Assembly (NCBI GenBank): GCA_029204225.1
Contig: CM055096.1
Span: forward strand, 59,578,397-59,642,396
DNA length: 64,000 nt
Direction: 5' to 3'
DNA from: Diphasiastrum complanatum
Lineage: Eukaryota; Streptophyta; Lycopodiopsida; Lycopodiales; Lycopodiaceae
The position numbers and the translations under genes are program-made. Shown here one piece after another: positions 1 to 11,007 of the stretch (positions are counted from its first letter, which is position 1; each line of letters opens with the position of its first letter). The notes under the pieces are model-generated. The model was not told the origin of the DNA and made no database searches. It saw only the letters and a list, made by a program, of their open reading frames with translations.

Positions 1-2102
1 TCAAGTAGTTCATTGCCTCTCAAATACATTTGATCCAAGCAGAATGCATTGCTTTCAGTTAGCAACTTATCTCTTTTTGCTTCAATTGCCCAGTTTTCCA
101 TATCATTGTTGTACAAGGATCTAGACCTTTTCTTGATGAACTGATCAATGTTGTGGTGTTCAAACGCTTGGATGGAAGGCAAATTTTTTACTGGACTGTG
201 CAAAATATTGCTACCAAGCTTTTGTTGACTCCCTTGTCTAGTCAAAGCTGGTATGGCCAAGGAGGAAAATGGACTACTGTGATGAATGTCTTGATCCTCA
301 ACATCTGGGTCATTGGCAGTAAGGGTTTCACGAGCTTTATCTAGTATTGATTGTAGATACTTGCCTTGTGCCTCAATTCTCAATTGCAAATGTTTTTGCA
401 CCTGTACATGCCACATAATTCATGCCACATTAGACTAAGATATGTGTACTACTATAGACCACAATATACACCATGGTAGAACAAATCTAGAAATTAAAAT
501 CTATCTCAATTACATGTTTTGGAAAAAGAGAGGATGGGGGAGGGGGAAGGGGACGTGGGTGGTGTTATGTTTCATGAGCTCCATGGGCATAAAGGACTTG
601 GCTTCACGAGGTAGAAGGAGATCGGCTCCTCCTCTCATATAACATAAGATTGGCAATTTTCTTTTAGCAATTCAAAGGAGCCTTTCATATGGAAGGTCCA
701 CCAAATTGGGTGGACCTTCCAAACAGAAAGTGGATTATAACAAATCTCCCATATTATGTTCAATGAGGTTGATGCAAAATACGAAGAGAAATCAAGGCCA
801 TCAAATTATGTGTTGGGACAAATAGACAAGATGTGTCAAGTGCTCGAGTCTCAACCGAGTCTCTTGCCACATACCCAAAAAGAGAACATGGATCTGGTTT
901 TTCATTTCTCATTCCAACTTCATTTGCTTATGGTCCAATATGGCCTTTGTGGGTGCACCTCCAACACTTTTTTTGGGGGGGAGGGGGGGGCAGGGGGTGG
1001 GGGGGAATATATTTTCCTCTCATTTCATTACCTCTAGCTGTTCATGCAATTTCTTTTGGACCTCCATTTGCAAACGCAACGCCTCGGTGACCTGCAAGTT
1101 CCTGATCACAAATTCCAAAACGGTGGGCTTACTGGAAAAAAAGTTGAAATGCTTTTCCATAATCATAAAGTAAATCGAGAATCAATTCATATTATATTTT
1201 GCACGAGCAGTAGTAGCCAGACAACTGTAGCTTTTCACACTGGCAGAACTTACTCTGAGGAATTTTGACTTGGTATATCCTGAGAAGCAATAGTGCTCGC
1301 TGTATGTCCCACATTACTGTCTGCAATACACATATAATTTTTTATAAAAATTCTACTTCAGATGTGAATAGACAATTTTGCCTAGGAAAAAGACATAACA
1401 GTTAACACAAATTGCCTGGTTTCCGAGTTTAGCTTTACCATCCTTGTTGGCTTCTCGGTTTTGCTCCTTACTTAGCTGCTTTCCAAGCCGATACTTCTGT
1501 GAAAACATCAAGGAAAAGCAGCCCACAAAGGATTAAAAATTAACTGGAAAATTGTCCTAATTGCAGCATTATGCCTATGATCTACTGTACTTGCTATCTT
1601 GGAATGTCTATCGTGGATTGACAAGTCAATCCTTGTGGAACACACATGAAGCTGAATTCCCACCTGTAGATGGCTTTTTAAATGGTACAACGTCAGGCCT
1701 TTTACCGCCATTACGCTCATGATGGCCTTTGGAGTAGCCTCTGCAGAAGAATAGACAATATCTTTGTAAATTGAGAGTAGTAGCAAGGGTTTCGGATATA
1801 TATATAGGCTATAGCTATGCCCTGTGTACAAGATGGCTTTAAGGGTAGAAGTAACGGTTGTTGTGTACCTTACTGCTGCAAGAACTAAGCTAAAGAAATT
1901 TTCATGTGAACCCATCCACAATTTCGCATACATTTTCACTAACTGAAACTGCTATCTATAACTTACTGTCAGCCCCACCAAGTTGAGTTACTGCATCAAT
2001 AAAGCGTTCATGCAGTTCTGTGGTCCACCTTAGCCGAGGTTTTGGCTCTGTAGAAGTCAGAAGTGAGGTCTCCCCCCCTGAGTTATTGTCTTGGGAATAC
2101 AT
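1..2102 (-). CDS. MYB-CC (GARP/G2-like) transcription factor gene, 5' part, six coding exons
   Basis: Read by splicing the minus strand. Exons are 2102-1967, 1740-1664, 1496-1439, 1320-1254, 1101-1032 and 401 to the left edge. All introns are GT-AG and phases join without a stop for at least 269 codons. Residues 24-76 are a GARP/MYB-like DNA-binding domain with RWTTELHERF, then LGGADKATPKAI and the diagnostic SHLQKYR (68-74). Residues 114-158 are the MYB-CC coiled coil with LHEQLE (131-136) and LRIEAQGKYLQ. A TGA lies in frame seven codons before the ATG, so the start is secure. Known family members (PHR1, PHL and APL types) are nuclear factors that dimerise through the coiled coil and act in phosphate-starvation responses or phloem identity; this motif set looks closest to the APL/PHL side. 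The usual MGVKG is MAVKG here. The C-terminus lies beyond position 1. This is the only clearly intact host gene here. Confidence 0.93.
691..720. repeat. Perfect 12-bp inverted repeat in intron 5
   Basis: GGAAGGTCCACC at 691-702 pairs perfectly with GGTGGACCTTCC at 709-720 across a 6-nt loop. It lies inside the 630-bp intron 5 (402-1031) of the MYB-CC gene. It may be a MITE remnant or simple hairpin; no function is shown. Confidence 0.75.
975..1005 (+). other. G-run cluster, potential G-quadruplex, in intron 5
   Basis: Four or more G runs of 5-8 separated by 1-2 bases lie on the plus strand, 27 bp or more inside the donor of intron 5. A weaker G-rich tract is at 534-562 in the same intron. 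As the gene reads on the minus strand, the transcript is C-rich and the G-rich strand is the template. The pattern fits quadruplex consensus; folding is inference. Confidence 0.6.
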
Positions 2103-2162
2103 TGTAACTGTGGCTGGAACTCAAATTGATGTAGCATTTGCTCGCCCTAGAACATGAAACCT
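2103..2162 (-). other. 5' leader exon of the MYB-CC gene with an upstream splice acceptor
   Basis: Upstream of the ATG on the minus strand, a CAG acceptor preceded by a purine/pyrimidine mix ends at 2161-2162. It would start a 58-nt untranslated piece (2160-2103). An in-frame TGA in this leader fixes the start codon. Acceptor use is inference; the donor and first non-coding exon were not located. Confidence 0.4.
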
Positions 2163-5100
2163 GCACATGCAGTCCAACTTTATTAATAGCAAAGTTTGTG
2201 ATCAAGTAAGAACATCTAAATCACTCAGGCATTGATAAGGATTGATCCAAGAGTCGTCAACTAGCATCAAAGAAGCATCATATTAATGGAAATAAATCTT
2301 CTACAATATTTTTCTGTACCTCTGCAACTTATAGCATTTCCTTTGGGTTAAAACGGATAAAGGAGGTAAAATTAAGGGCTTTTCGTGTTTTTGAATTGTT
2401 TTTTCACCTTGAAAAAACTTCACACTTCACTTGTGAAGGGACCTAACTCCAATTTCAGTATGAAATTTTTTAATGAAGTTGAAGGCCAAAATGCACTTCA
2501 AGTCCCTTTAGCCCACTTCAAGGCTCTTTTCAAATCAATCCAATGGTTTATCTCAAACCAATGGCCCACAATACTTCTTAAGGATGTTATCCTGGCCCTT
2601 GATCATACTAGTTGTTGATCCAACGGTCTCTGGCCGATTCGCGTGCTGATGATCACACTTTGTAGCCGCTAGACACTACGAAGCACTGGGCATCAAAATG
2701 GTTTGGGCGCGCGAACTCAGCCGCGACCTCCTCCTCACCCTTTCTTGATTTTTCAAGGCTATGGCTGCTAGATTAAATCCGTTCCAGCTACTCAGATGCA
2801 GCACGGCTGTTCACGGCCTCTGGAGATCTTCTTCTTTGCACTAGGGCGCCCTTGTTCTTGCTTTTACAGCTCAGAGAATGGTCTCCTACAGCTCAGAAAC
2901 CAAACTTTTGTTCTTCCAGACCCTAGGCCAGAGTTTTCCATGGAAATACTGATCTTGATTGACTGTTTACAGCCCTCTGACTAGCCAATCCTCTTCCTCT
3001 AAGGTCGCCCTACTGTTGGAAAGCTAATGCTTCAATCCGTTTGTCAAACGGTGTCCGATTGAATGCACACTGACTGCAAACACCAAATAGCCTGCTTCGG
3101 AATTTCAAAATTCTGTTTGCTGAGGTTCTGATTCAACCGACAACCCTTGTCTCTGAATCCTCACACAGTCTCAAGCTCACCAAGCTTCTGTGCGCCAAAC
3201 TCTTTGCACCAGTGTTTCTCCTTCCGTCTTCAACCCACCGTAAACCCCGAACTCTCAGAAGACAGTTTTATTCATAAGGTTTGTGATAGGTATTATTTTA
3301 GATTGAGAAATTATGTCACTTACAATGTCCTATCTTTTGAACCTCTTGTGTCAAGATTGGAGGCATTCTGGCCTATTTCTAGCAGTGTGCCCTTTAATAT
3401 TTCTATGTTTACTAACTAATGATTTATCTATGGCAGATTTTCTACTTCTAGATTCTAAAATTTATTTTGTTTGCGAATCTATAGTTTGAAACATAAGAAT
3501 CTATCACTTATTGCTGATTTTTTCATAGAGAGGATTTGGATGGCTACGCAGCTTGTATGATCATGAGATTTTTCCTTCAAGTGAGTACGTAACAAATTGG
3601 GCCACCTGAAAGTATGTTTCTCATTTGAAGGGCACTTGAAGTACTACTTTCTAAGGGCAAGCTTGTGACTTGAGAGTTTCATTTCCCTTTGCCTTTCATA
3701 TAATGGCATAATGTCTAAAAATGACGCTTCAAGGAAGATAGACGTTATCTACTTAATGTTGGCTAATCCCTACAACACAGCTTATGAAGCTGAAAATTTA
3801 GTAGGCTATAGAAAAATATAGTTATGTACAAATTCATACTAACTTTGGAATGAGATATAGAAAATCTATAAGCTCTAAAAAAAATCTGGCGAATTTCACA
3901 CGTACTTGTGCAAAATTGAGCCTTCTCAGATTTCTAGGTCAAGATATTCATACACTGAATATTAGCCTTTAAATTTGGTGAATATTAGGTACTACATCAG
4001 AGTTTTGGTGAATATTAGCTACTCTATGGAACCCCAAATACTAGCAACGAATGATCGAATCATAAGATGGTTTAGACTTTGATGCTTCAAGATGCAACCG
4101 AGCATTTTGGTCAGAAAAGGGGGATCAATGCTTCAGTTCACTGAAAACATTGAAGAGCTACAGTGGAGACTTTCGTAAAGAATGCTTTGGGTCGCACGTA
4201 GTCCACATTGAGACATGTAGTGCGCATATTTATAGTGTTGTAGAATAAAGTCAAGCGGTGCTTGCAAAATGTGATTAAGTGTTACGAGCCAATAGTGGAC
4301 ATCTACATTTCACCTCTTTGTTTCAAAGTTTGTAGTAAATCTAACATATCCCAAAGATGCGGTTACGCAAGCTATAAATTTCAAATTCATAAGTTCTATA
4401 CTAGTACTTAATCCCTTCCTTTGAAATGCTGTAGGTTTAAGCTTTGATGTGATAGTGGTGAGCTGTGGAGATCGTTCTCTCTAAAATACAATCTCTTTTA
4501 AGTTGACAGCCCCTTTTTTTTCATTTTTGAACCTGCACAACAAAGATGCTATGGATCTTTCATATCACCTTGTTTACAAGGTAGGCTTGAAAGTTTTTTC
4601 GGAGCTTTGATTCCAAGGTACCTTCAAGTCAGATTCTAAGACACCTTCTTCCCAACAAAAGTGAAAAAAGTAATCAGATCGGCTTTACAAGATATATATA
4701 TATATATCATTGCCAATGGAGATCTTCCCTAAACAGTAATATATCAGAGATGGAATGGTGAATATTATGGATGATTATGTTTCCATTCTTAACTGGGTCT
4801 TATCTTCCGAACGCTCTCTTACATAAATTTTGCATTTCGGGAAGACTAACGTTGATTAATATAGTTGATATTTGCTCCTTTACATCACATGGGAATGCAT
4901 CCCAGCTTTATATTTGAGATATGACAGTTTAAACAAGGGTGAAAACCTCTTAATCCCGGAATATTTGTAGATATTCTCATCTCTCCGATCTGTCGATTTT
5001 AAGAAAAAGATGAACTTCAATAAGAAGCTTCAACGTCGTTTAGAAGGATATAATTTTAATAGTTTGTCTTAAATACTTCTCTTACCTTGTGAGGGTGGCA

Positions 5101-5219
5101 ATTTTGGATGTTCTTGTATGCTTTGCTGAAGCCTGAGAGACCTTGGCCCAATTTAAATCAGAAATTTCGTTTGAACATTAACTGAAATGTCATCCCCCTC
5201 ATCAAATGGATGTAGTTGT
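2163..5219. other. Upstream region of the MYB-CC gene, no supported gene
   Basis: About 3 kb without a convincing gene on either strand. 2620-3280 is more GC- and CpG-rich than its surroundings, has short pyrimidine-rich leader-like stretches, and could hold the promoter or first non-coding exon of the minus-strand gene. 3300-5200 is AT-rich unique-looking sequence with a short (AT)n at 4692-4707. Confidence 0.4.
2761..2952 (+). pseudogene. Possible presequence-like exon fragment with an in-frame TAG
   Basis: An ATG in good context (GCTATGGC) opens a frame starting MAARLNPFQLLR, rich in Arg, Ser and Leu and poor in acidic residues, like a mitochondrial targeting presequence. A TAG interrupts it at 2842-2844; the same frame then stays open to 2950-2952 and reads RMVSYSSETK. 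A CAG-to-TAG change would account for the stop. I do not recognise the parent gene, and chance is quite possible. Confidence 0.15.
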
Positions 5220-5220
5220 G

Positions 5221-5312
<92 letters not shown>
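5220..5312. repeat. Compound microsatellite (GT)n(GA)n
   Basis: About 13 GT units run directly into about 33 GA units. The ORF reading through it (poly Ser-Leu, then Thr-His) is an artefact of the repeat. Confidence 0.97.
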
Positions 5313-5316
<4 letters not shown>

Positions 5317-7714
5317 GTTCATAAAGAAGATGAAATAATCATATTGGATAGTGTGCACATCATCATCGTGCATTAAGGAACTAAATCCAGAAAATCGGGC
5401 AAACCAAACGGAACTGAATGCTTAAAATTTTCTCTAGACGCAAATTAAATCAAAGTGTCATCTAGCTTAAGGGGAGTACAATATAGATACAAAAGCTCAC
5501 TGAGATAGTTAGTAAGCAATCACAAAAAGCCGCAAATCATGTCAATACAGTCCTTATCCATGTTCACTGTGCTATCAAACTACTGTATCGGCTGCATTGC
5601 AAGCAATCTGGAATGATCTCCTCAGAATTTACATTTTATGATAGATACAAAAAACTTCACAACATAAAAGAAGCAATCTGGACTGGTCTCCAGCTCTTAT
5701 TAAGGTCATTAGCTCAACTCCAATCGGCAACGCAAACGAGGAAAATCAAGAGAAAAAGAAAATAATCAACCTGGAAAGCTCTTCTCAAATTTTACATTTT
5801 TATCAGAGATACAAAAAACTTGATATATTCATAAAACGCTCACCGTCACGGACTGCGTCAGATATCTTCAAACAGAAAAGTGATTCGAGACATGAGATAG
5901 TGCTGACAGACAAAAACAAACTACTGGCTAACTCCAACCCCTGTGCAGATCATGATGCTAACAAGAAAAAGGACTTGCTGCAGCTATAACCTCCAATTGC
6001 TACTAGCTGGGAAACCAGGCTTTTCCAGACGAGTTTGTAAGCAAAATTACAAGCAGCCTGATGCTGTGGCGGAACGTAGAAGCATGGAACCAGCAGCTAA
6101 AGCCTAAGTGTGTATCAGCTGAGCTGAGCCAAATAGCAATGAACACTAACCACTTTTCTATAATCCATAGCCAGCGAGAGCGAGCGCGAGAGAGAGAGAG
6201 AGAGAAAGCAAAAGAAATTTAAATAAAAACAAAAAAAAAAAAAAACAGCAAAGCAAAGAGTAAGTACTAAGGAGAGCCCCAACCAAAATGTTTAAGCATA
6301 TAGAAAATTATTTATTTATTATTTGCCCATTTTTCAATAAATTATAAAACTCTTAACTAGGAGACAAGAGATTCCGCTTGCAATTAAGATTCCTTGGTCA
6401 CGCCCTCCTGATATTTGGATCAAAGTTAGGGTAGATATTTTGTAGAGTAGCGGTTGACCATGACCACATGGACATCCATGATCCACCCCAAGGGTGGGCA
6501 AGGTGAGCATCCTTACTTCCAATTCTTGTTTGTAGTTTGTGTCCATAGTGAGGGGTCCATAAGCCCAACCCCAAGTCCACCCCCCAAAACGGGGGGCCAC
6601 ATCTACACTTTGCATTCAAGTTGCACTCGTGAGATGGACCCCCTCCCATTTGGATGTGCAAGCCTCCCTGCATGTAAGCTTGCACTTGCAGGATGAGACT
6701 CATCTACTATTAATGGTCATACGTGATTTTCGTACGTCATAGGCACGAGAGTTTTTTGCATGCTGGTCAAGAATTTAACTCTAGGTAAGTGTCCTACATG
6801 TTGTGCATGGGAACAACGTTATGGACATCCGGAGTACACGAAATCCTTGGATTTGCACATGTAGATCTAGCTAAATTCCTAGAAGCTAAGTAGGCTAGGA
6901 TGTGAGGCACCATAAGTATTGCTATATCACATCCAAAAATATAGGTATGGCCCATGCCCTCCATCTTGATGTAGCAGAAGGTGACGAACTCTCACTTGTG
7001 AGTGGTTGGGGTTTGTGGGATAGACCTTGATATCAAGATGGGATTTAGACTTAAGCCTCTATGTCCCCACTCCCAAGAGTCAAGGCTCATGTTTTCCTTT
7101 TTAGGATACTAATGAGAGAATAATTTCCATATCTACAACAAATACATGATGTGTTTGCCCATGTGCACAAAATTTGCACGACGAAAATCAAGCTCCAAAT
7201 CAAAACAAGGAAAAAAGATGCCGTCCACTCGAGTTACACTTTCACATACAAGACTTACACATTTCCATACATACAACCTTCTTTCTTACTCCTTAGTCTT
7301 CCAAGCTCCAACTACAAGGTGAAGGATCCACATCGTAAACCCAAGAGCAACATCTAAGTAAGAGCATCCACATGAGACCTAACTTTGGAATAGTGTGGTG
7401 CCAAGTGGGTCCTCCAAATAGAATACTAACTCAGACCATTGTCAATAGCTTTAAGGGATATCTAATAGGAACTAAGCTTTTATCATGACATAGTCTTCCC
7501 CCATGCTGGTTTCGAAATAGGATAGTTGTCCCCAAGGTTTTAGGACCTGAGCAATTGAGCCATAGGGAAAGGTTCCAAAAACTCGTAATGTCCATTGGGG
7601 GAATGACTATATTGTGTGTAAGAATCTGCTAGCAAATTTAATCTGCTACATTTATTTCAAGGTGATGTGTTATGTGTGAGTTGGATTACGATGGGTGTGA
7701 TGTATGTTATGTTG
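5313..7714. other. Non-coding interval with short internal repeats
   Basis: No supported gene. At 5600-5830 a short phrase (GATACAAAAAACTT with TTTACATTTT upstream) occurs twice, suggesting an old local duplication. A short GA tract lies at 6187-6205 and an A run at 6231-6245. Frames at 6334-6703 overlap on both strands and show no family motif. Confidence 0.4.
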
Positions 7715-8165
7715 GTGAACCTACGGGCTTTCAATGTATTGGAAAAACCATATATGTTATGCCACATAATGTCCAAATTTAAATGAACTACATAGCGATT
7801 GCTAGGTAGCTACATGTACAATAAAATTTTAATCAAAGCTCTTTATGAATTTAAGGATTCGTGCTCATGGCCAAGTTTCCTAGATCCCATAAAGTCCATA
7901 TATGGACTATCTAAAAGTTGCAATCACTCTCTTTATATCTTTTTTTTTTGTCCAAGGATAAGAGAAACCGTGAGCTTTCAAATGTGTTGGAGAAACCAAA
8001 TTCGTAATGCGACATTATGCTTTTTAAAATGAACCACACAAATGTTGCTAGTTATTTACGTGTAGGATAAAGTGCTAGCACAAGCTCTTTATTGGTTAAG
8101 GATCTTGATTCCCCTTAAGTTCATCTAGGGACTATTTAGAAGTTCAACTTTTTTTTACATGTTTC
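7715..8165. repeat. Diverged tandem duplication, two units of about 220 bp
   Basis: 7715-7940 and 7958-8165 follow the same order of phrases: GAGCTTTCAA-like start, TTGGA(A/G)AAACCA, a GCCACATTATG-like box, AAATGAAC(T/C)ACA, TTGCTAG, AAAGCTCTTTAT, AAGGAT and GGACTAT(C/T)TA(A/G)AAGTT. Identity is partial, so the duplication is old. No coding frame is shared. Confidence 0.6.
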
Positions 8166-8340
8166 TTTCTTTAGTTGCTTGCAAGAGGTTTGTTATCTTC
8201 TGTATACATATAAATAAAGAATGGGCACATATAATTGTCCTTCACACAAGAATCCAAAGGGCCTTATTCAATATGCACAAACCAAGGAAACTATTGGATG
8301 AATATTTTTAGAAATCCGGGTAAAGGAATTTTGTAGTAGT

Positions 8341-8800
8341 TTTTTTTTCTCTCGAAAACTTAACCGTAGATTAATGACTTTACACAAAGTATAGATAAAA
8401 ATTAGGCTTACAAAAGAAAAAGTTTCTCTGCCTCCTTAAAGAGAAGTAGGGGAGAGATGATGTGATCACCATTCCCGAATTCCCTGCTATTTTTGTCTAA
8501 CCAAATATTCCAAAGAGTAACAACTCTAATACACTACCAAAAACATAACGTGGCGAACTTTTTAAATCTGACATGAAAACGAGCAATGAAAAGGTCAGTC
8601 ACTATTCTCCATAGAGGGATATAGCAATGAAAAAACAAGTGAGAAACATCCTCGTCGAGTGTTTTGCACGAGCAGACATGTGATACAATGTACGTTTGTG
8701 AAAAGATACTAGTCTGACTTGCAAGAAAAAAAAAAAAACATCAAGACTGTTAGTTCTTTGGCATCTAATTGCGGCTAAGGCTCCTTCTAGCATGGCTATG
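8341..8800 (-). mobile_element. LINE (plant L1-like) 3' tail fragment
   Basis: The minus strand reads, across frameshifts, a degenerate C-terminal zf-RVT region (HLFFHCYIPLW), then VTLWNIWLDKNSREFG, which closely matches VIRLITLWNIWLSRNSRELG in the plus-strand LINE at 35020-35925. Both copies end in a TTTTCGAGAG motif followed by an A run (8341-8349 read as T on the plus strand), as expected for a LINE 3' terminus. The 5' part is missing, typical of 5'-truncated LINE insertions. No target duplication was identified. Confidence 0.65.
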
Positions 8801-8849
8801 GTTGTCTCCCAGCTAGTCGATGCTAAGGCTTATTCCTACTAGCATGAAT

Positions 8850-9413
8850 ATGGATGCTAAAAAGGAAAGGGTGAGTATTCTGAGGGTAAGATCCGCTCTT
8901 CTCTCGTTTCTCTACTTAGCAACTAAACTCAAATGACGGCTTAACCTAAAACCCGACTTCACAAAGGCTTACCCTACTTGTGAAAGGCCCAATAATAAAA
9001 TAAAACTAATTAACTTGGTTCATAGAGAGAAATTATAATACACGGTACAACAACCATAAAATCATCACAGAGGAGAACTCTCAATGGAAGAAGATAAAGC
9101 TTTATTATGCAAATGAGGTTCTTCTTGCGAAATGGACTCTTCCACTCCTATATATACTTGGAGTGGTGGTCACTTACAAAAAGGCACTATGAGACAAGTA
9201 GGCCACATAGGCTTAACTTAACTTTTGATTAAATTGGTGCCATATGACAAACCCCCAATGGACCATAAACAACTGAACTAACTTAAGTTGAACTTATTTA
9301 GCTAGCTTAAGTTCCAATGTTCTAGACTCAGACCTAAAACTAAATAACCTTAAGCCGTTACAACATGGCGTAAAGGCCTAAACTTGACTAATCCAATTCT
9401 AGGCTTAAGTTGT
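8850..9413 (-). promoter_or_regulatory. LTR-like promoter/polyadenylation segment
   Basis: On the minus strand a TATA-like box (AGTATATATAGG, near 9150) is followed about 60 bases on by AATAAAG and then a leader-like tract, the U3-R-U5 order of an LTR. It abuts the left end of the copia element at 9414. LTR boundaries and target duplication were not found, so a solo LTR or non-coding exon are both possible. Confidence 0.3.
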
Positions 9414-9824
9414 TGGGATTTGAAAGAGGGTGTGTGAGAGAGAGGAACAAAAATTAGCTCTAAAAGAAACAAACACGAAAAGAAGTGAACTCGAAACTCG
9501 AAAGAGAAACGAACTCGAACAGAAAGTGTTCGTGCGTAGCGGAATGAGCTATCTCATTCTTTCCCTAAGCATGGCTACGCTTATCAGAAACGAACAGAAT
9601 GTTAGTGATAGAAATCATGTTCGATCTGATTACGTAGCCAAACATAAAACAACAAAACATCATAAGGATAATTTGTAGCGAATAGCTAGACAAATTATTT
9701 GTCGCGAACAATTCACGAAGAGCTAGACTTAGCTCGACTGATAATTAGTTGCAAATTAGTCACGAAAGACAAGACTAAATATTAGTCGCGAACAACTAGA
9801 CTAATAGTAATTCGCTAAGAATAG
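9414..9824 (-). repeat. 3' LTR (truncated) of the copia element
   Basis: Aligns with 11008-11418 over about 411 bp at roughly 90% identity by eye. It contains repeated TCGCGAA-type palindromes (such as TTGTCGCGAACAA) also found in the partner. The match stops at AAGAATAG (9824), where protease-coding sequence begins. Confidence 0.85.
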
Positions 9825-10850
9825 TCACCTTTAATAGCTTGTGTGCTATTGTCACCAAGGTGAACATATTTATTGGTACTATGAGGTGTATAGGACTCGA
9901 AATAGCCAATGAGGCTGGGCATATGCTGAGTGGCACCGGAATCCAGGAACCAAGAACTGTCATCGGATGCTTCTTGATGGCTGGTCATGAAGGCATCATG
10001 ATCTGCTTCTTGAATAGGTTGTGGAGTTTCTGTTGCTACATTTGCCACTTGATTCAACTGCCCCTTGCTATTGTTCTTTGTTTGCAGTATTCGGCAATCT
10101 TGAATTTCGTGGTTGTTTTGCTTGTAGTATCTACAGAACAACTTGCAGATTTGACTGTTCTTTGTGCTGTGCTGGTTTCTAGTTTGGCTTTGATTGCTTC
10201 AGGCCTTTCTTCTTCTTCTGCTTAGTCGTGCTCTTGTTGGTGTATAAAGCGTGAGAATCAGCTGAGGAACTTGAGGCTTCATTCCTCCGCTTGTCTTCCT
10301 GCAACAACATAGTAATGACTCTCGAAAGAGTCAGTTTTGGATGTTTCGTGATGATCATCACCCAACTATCATATGAGCTTGGCAAGCTTGTAAGCAATTG
10401 CATCACTGCGTCTTGATCATCTATGATAGATCCAACAGCAGCCATTTGCTTTAGCAGGTTCTTGGATTGATTGATGTGATTCTGTAGGGAATCACCATTT
10501 GTCATCTTGAGGGAGTAAAATTTCTTCCTGAGATGTAGCTTGGAAGCTATATCTCACACTTTGTATAGTGTGCCCAAGATGTCCCAGACTTCTTTCGATG
10601 TCTGGACCTCAGATACATGGCTGATCTGGGTATCTAAAATGTTGAGAATGATCAGCGCGAAAGCCTTTCCATCCTTCAACTTCCATCTGACGATTGTTGT
10701 GTCGTCTGCTTCAGGTTTTCCTTTTGCACCTGTAACGACGTCATCCAATTCTTTAGCCATTAGTACAATTTTCATCTTAAATTTCCACAGATGGTAATTG
10801 GCTCCATCAAGCTTGTCCATGATAGGACTGGTTTTTCCTTGGGAATCCAT
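9825..10850 (-). pseudogene. Copia gag with start of protease, broken
   Basis: ATG at 10850 opens MDSQGKTS, then the UBN2-type gag motif YHLWKFKM. A TGA at 10556-10554 stands where the sister copy at 16119 has CGA (Arg). The frame continues through MTNGDSLQNHINQ and LLTSLPSSYDSWV to a Lys-rich tract. After a frameshift near 10180, a zinc knuckle CRYYKQNNHEIQDC follows, its second Cys replaced by Tyr, then the protease motif FLDSGATQHM. It ends within the flap-side region at 9825. Gag forms the virus-like particle and the DSGA aspartate is the protease active site. Confidence 0.85.
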
Positions 10851-10991
10851 GTAAAAGATTAGTCTAAGTGATAGAAAAAACTATCAGTGACCTAAGTATG
10901 AAAATTTGGTACTGAATTACAGAACAAGAAGAAAATTACTCTATCGGTTGGTAGAGTCTTGTACTGTGGAAGCTTATAAGGCTACGAAAAT

Positions 10992-11004
10992 AGCTCTGAT
11001 ACCA
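10992..11004 (-). other. Primer-binding site, initiator Met-tRNA type
   Basis: The minus strand reads TGGTATCAGAGCT three bases inside the 5' LTR end. This is the standard Ty1/copia PBS, complementary to the 3' end of initiator tRNA-Met, and it fixes the minus-strand orientation. Confidence 0.9.
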
Positions 11005-11007
11005 TGG

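Noticed and set aside
1508-1939. 143-codon minus-strand ORF as a single exon
   Set aside because: It contains exon 2 of the MYB-CC gene, but reads through both splice sites into introns; the spliced model joins to exons 1 and 3 in frame.
6334-6703. Overlapping ORFs of 80-101 codons on both strands
   Set aside because: Frames overlap on opposite strands, no family motif, no codon pattern favouring one.
9839-10225. 128-codon plus-strand ORF
   Set aside because: Antisense to the copia gag zinc-knuckle and protease region on the minus strand.
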